From: CBFIDE01 sp965661265
Lineage (GTDB): Bacteria; Bacteroidota; Bacteroidia; Flavobacteriales; Schleiferiaceae
DNA: 5,791 nt
Direction: 5' to 3'
Assembly (NCBI GenBank): GCA_965661265.1
Contig: CBFIDE010000037.1
Location: 1 to 5,791 of the forward strand
The notes under the pieces: generated by a model
Database searches by the model: none
Seen by the model: the letters and a program-made list of their open reading frames with translations, nothing else
Told to the model about the DNA's origin: nothing
In this document: piece after piece, positions 5,669 through 5,791 of the stretch
How the letters are laid out: the number at the start of each line of letters is the position of its first letter
Position numbering within the stretch: position 1 is the first letter of the stretch
Program-made: the position numbers and the translations under genes

Positions 5669-5791
5669 AATCCCCCCCTCACCGCATATCAAGAAAAGGC
5701 AAGTCGAAAGAATGTTTTTTTGTTTGAATATAACGGGATGAGAACCCAAAAGGGGTTTGAACCGTAGCCTCTTTAGAGGCGGAGCTCAGTC
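5669..5791 (+). repeat. Tandem repeat unit 2, cut by the window edge, with broken terminator
   Basis: This copy again begins with the 16-base tRNA-Ser tail, but without the rest of a tRNA gene. Over its 123 visible bases it matches unit 1 everywhere except one short spot: GACTTGC of the terminator stem is replaced by GAATG (5709-5713), two bases shorter, while the seven Ts are kept. The stem with GCAAGTC can therefore no longer form. The copy stops at the right edge inside the third hairpin, so the number of copies beyond is unknown. Confidence 0.9.

Noticed and set aside
5530..5791. CRISPR array
   Set aside because: The units are head-to-tail copies identical over nearly all of 139 bases, with no variable spacers between short repeats.

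Overview
The window reads as chromosomal DNA of a Bacteroidota bacterium, most likely of the Cytophagales type. The evidence is AT-rich coding sequence, two good matches to the Bacteroidota promoter form (TTG, about 19-20 bases, then TAnnTTTG), a tRNA gene that does not encode its CCA tail, and protein families common in that phylum. The lineage is inferred from these traits; no database search was run.

Left part (1-3205, all minus strand). Reading in the direction of transcription, the order is a biosynthetic-type thiolase, a cytoplasmic NlpC/P60 cysteine peptidase with an SH3-like N-terminus (9 bases after the thiolase), a UmuD-type S24 self-cleaving protein (71 bases further) and a TauE/SafE-type membrane permease (50 bases further, running off the left edge). 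Thiolase and peptidase look like one operon. The other two may be read from the same transcript or from their own weak promoters. No umuC polymerase gene accompanies umuD.

Middle (3206-3312) is a divergent intergenic region. It holds a good promoter for the rightward gene, an inverted repeat over that promoter's -33 element, and an AT-rich palindrome at the thiolase start. Rightward from it runs a 688-residue 7TM-HD protein of the PgpH type, a predicted membrane-bound c-di-AMP phosphodiesterase with a complete set of metal-binding HD residues.

Right part (5380-5791). A strong promoter match drives a class II tRNA-Ser(GCU). Its short leader folds into a perfect hairpin with a GUAA loop, and the gene is followed by a textbook intrinsic terminator. 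From the T loop of the tRNA onward, a 139-base unit is tandemly repeated. Each unit starts with the last 16 bases of the tRNA, then has the terminator region and a string of tRNA-like hairpins. The second unit continues to the window edge and is identical to the first except that its terminator stem is destroyed. This tRNA-tail array is the least ordinary part of the window. It could be an array of small structured RNAs, a recombination (att-like) array, or a passive tandem duplication.
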